Shown in pieces: positions 5,885 to 7,232 of a DNA stretch of 7,232 nt. The stretch is from Saprospiraceae bacterium (lineage in GTDB: Bacteria > Bacteroidota > Bacteroidia > Chitinophagales > Saprospiraceae). Position 1 is the first letter of the stretch. The number at the start of each line of letters is the position of its first letter. The stretch covers positions 1 through 7,232 of the forward strand of contig JADJVK010000050.1 of assembly GCA_016710625.1 (NCBI GenBank), in the 5' to 3' direction. Both the position numbers and the translations under genes were made by a program. The notes beneath the pieces were generated by a model. That model saw only the letters and a list, made by a program, of their open reading frames with translations, was not told where the DNA came from and made no database searches.

Positions 5885-7232
5885 ATGAAAAGAAGAAGTT
5901 TTTTAAAAAATATTCCACTTGCTGCAGTTGCTCTATTCCTCTATTCGGATAAATTATTTGCTTCCCCATTAGTATTGAACCTACTGAGGCTGAAATGCTA
6001 ATCCTTTTTAAATGAAGATGATCGAATTTTGCAATAATTCAAATGTCAGGTGGAAATGATGGAATCAATACAGTAATCCCTTTTGGATCAATATTCAAAT
6101 TTATCTTCATTTCGAAGCAATATCTTAATTCCTTATAAAAATGCTTTACAATTAAATGGATATCAAGATAAAACTGGCTTTCATCCGAGTATGACTGGAA
6201 TGAAGTCGCTTTTGAACAAGACTTATTGAATATTGTCCAAGGTGTTAGTTATGAAAACCCAAATTTTTCTCATTTTCGAAGCACAGATATTTTGCTAGTG
6301 GTTCTGATGCGAACGACACAAAATCAAGTGGTTGGTTGGGTCGTTTTTTAGAATATTCTTATCCCAATTATCCAGTCGGCTACCCCAATACGATTATGGA
6401 TGACCTCTCGTTAGGTTGGGATCCTCAAGTATTTCACTTGGTTTGCAAGGTACTTCATTCCATATGTCTCAAGCTTTAAACTATCATTATATTGGTACAG
6501 GAGACCCACTGAACCTTATGAAAATAATGGATTAAAACTTGAATTAAATGCAGAAACAGAAATTAATTTTATTCGAAAACAAATGCAATTTACGAATTCA
6601 TATGCAAAAAGAATTAAAGAAGCATTCAATAAAGGTGGTGCAGGCTCTAATTATACCGCCTCCACAAGGAATTGAGACAATTTGGGAGAACAACTAAAAC
6701 TTGTTGCTCGATTAATCAATGGTGGATTGAAACAAAGGTTTACTGGGTTTCAACCAATGGATATGACACACATAACAGCCAAGTGAGTTTAGGGAATACA
6801 ACTTCAGGTGGACATTCTGGGACTTTGACGGAACTCAGTAATGCCATCAAGGATTTTATGGATGATATCAAAGCAAAAGGTTTAGAAGAAAGAGTTCTAG
6901 GATTAGCTTTTAGTGAATTTGGTCGAACGATAAAATCTAATGGAAATTTAGGAACAGATCATGGAGTAGCTGGACCTATGTTTTTGTTTGGAAAGCATAT
7001 AAATCCAGGAATTTTTGGAATAAATCCATTAATTCCAGCTCCTGGGACAATTAATCCAGTGGTTTCAATGCAGTATGATTATAGGTTAGTTTATCAGTCA
7101 ATTTTGCAATCTTGGTTCTGTATCCTCAAGAAATAATTTCAAGTTTCGAATAATAAAAACAGAACAAAATCCATTAAATTTGGTAAATACTAGATGTTCA
7201 CCAACTCAATCGAATGATATTAGAATAGAAAA
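5885..7232 (+). CDS. DUF1501 domain-containing exported protein (3' partial, frameshifted)
   Basis: DUF1501 (PF07394) is related to the alkaline phosphatase/sulfatase fold, but its reaction is not established. ATG at 5885 gives MKRRSFLKNIPLAAVALF, a twin-arginine-like export signal. Family motifs then follow in order: IIQMSGGNDGINTVIP (near 6035-6080), TGFHPSMTGMKSL (near 6175-6213), NPNFSHFRSTD, SGWLGRFLEY, GYDTHNSQ (near 6750-6773), LAFSEFGRT and GTDHGVAGPMFLFG (near 6953-6995). The Asp/His residues of GGND, DTH and TDHG are the likely metal ligands if the superfamily relation holds. Breaks at C4 5964-5967 and T4 6210-6213 are repaired by one added base; others lie near 6005, 6080, 6430, 6510 and 6675. 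Frame is lost again after SWF near 7119, so the C terminus is unclear. A sorting domain could lie beyond the window. It starts 52 bases after DUF1800, probably in one operon. Confidence 0.92.

Overview
The window reads as AT-rich accessory DNA from a member of the Bacteroidota, most plausibly a Saprospiraceae-like or related Chitinophagales/Cytophagales lineage. I infer this from the gene set rather than from any marker gene: a periplasmic propeller plus Y_Y_Y sensor kinase, its NarL-type response regulator, and a DUF1800-DUF1501 pair. All recognised genes lie on the + strand. No rRNA, tRNA or CRISPR array is visible.

Layout. (1) Positions 1-2347 hold the 3' part of a large hybrid-sensor-type histidine kinase: propeller blades, Y_Y_Y domain, one membrane helix, HisKA_3 and HATPase. 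The window starts inside it. (2) Positions 2396-3029 hold the partner LuxR/NarL response regulator, 48 bases downstream. (3) Positions 3030-4570 contain no intact gene. They hold a weak terminator-like hairpin, a broken N-terminal piece of a probable IS1634-type transposase, a set of degenerate direct repeats with stem-loops, one of which carries a 43-bp palindromic insertion, and about 700 bases of very AT-rich DNA. (4) Positions 4571-5832 hold a DUF1800 protein that seems to lack an internal block near its N terminus. (5) Positions 5885-7232 hold a DUF1501 protein with an RR-containing export signal, running off the right edge.

The most important caution is that every gene is split by frameshifts. 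At most breaks, adding one base to a homopolymer (A5 to A6, T4 to T5, C4 to C5) restores a conserved family motif. Conserved residues on both sides are well kept. This pattern fits uncorrected long-read basecalling errors much better than gene decay. I therefore annotate whole genes spanning the breaks, not the separate open stretches. Two losses cannot be explained by single-base errors: the missing block in DUF1800 and the missing catalytic part of the transposase.

How the genes may work together: the kinase and regulator form a two-component pair that senses an extracytoplasmic signal. The DUF1800 and DUF1501 genes form a conserved, probably co-transcribed pair whose DUF1501 product is exported. 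Whether the regulator controls that pair is unknown; a 1.5-kb repeat-rich spacer separates them. I see no convincing undescribed system. The repeat cluster at 3440-3855 is the least explained structure.
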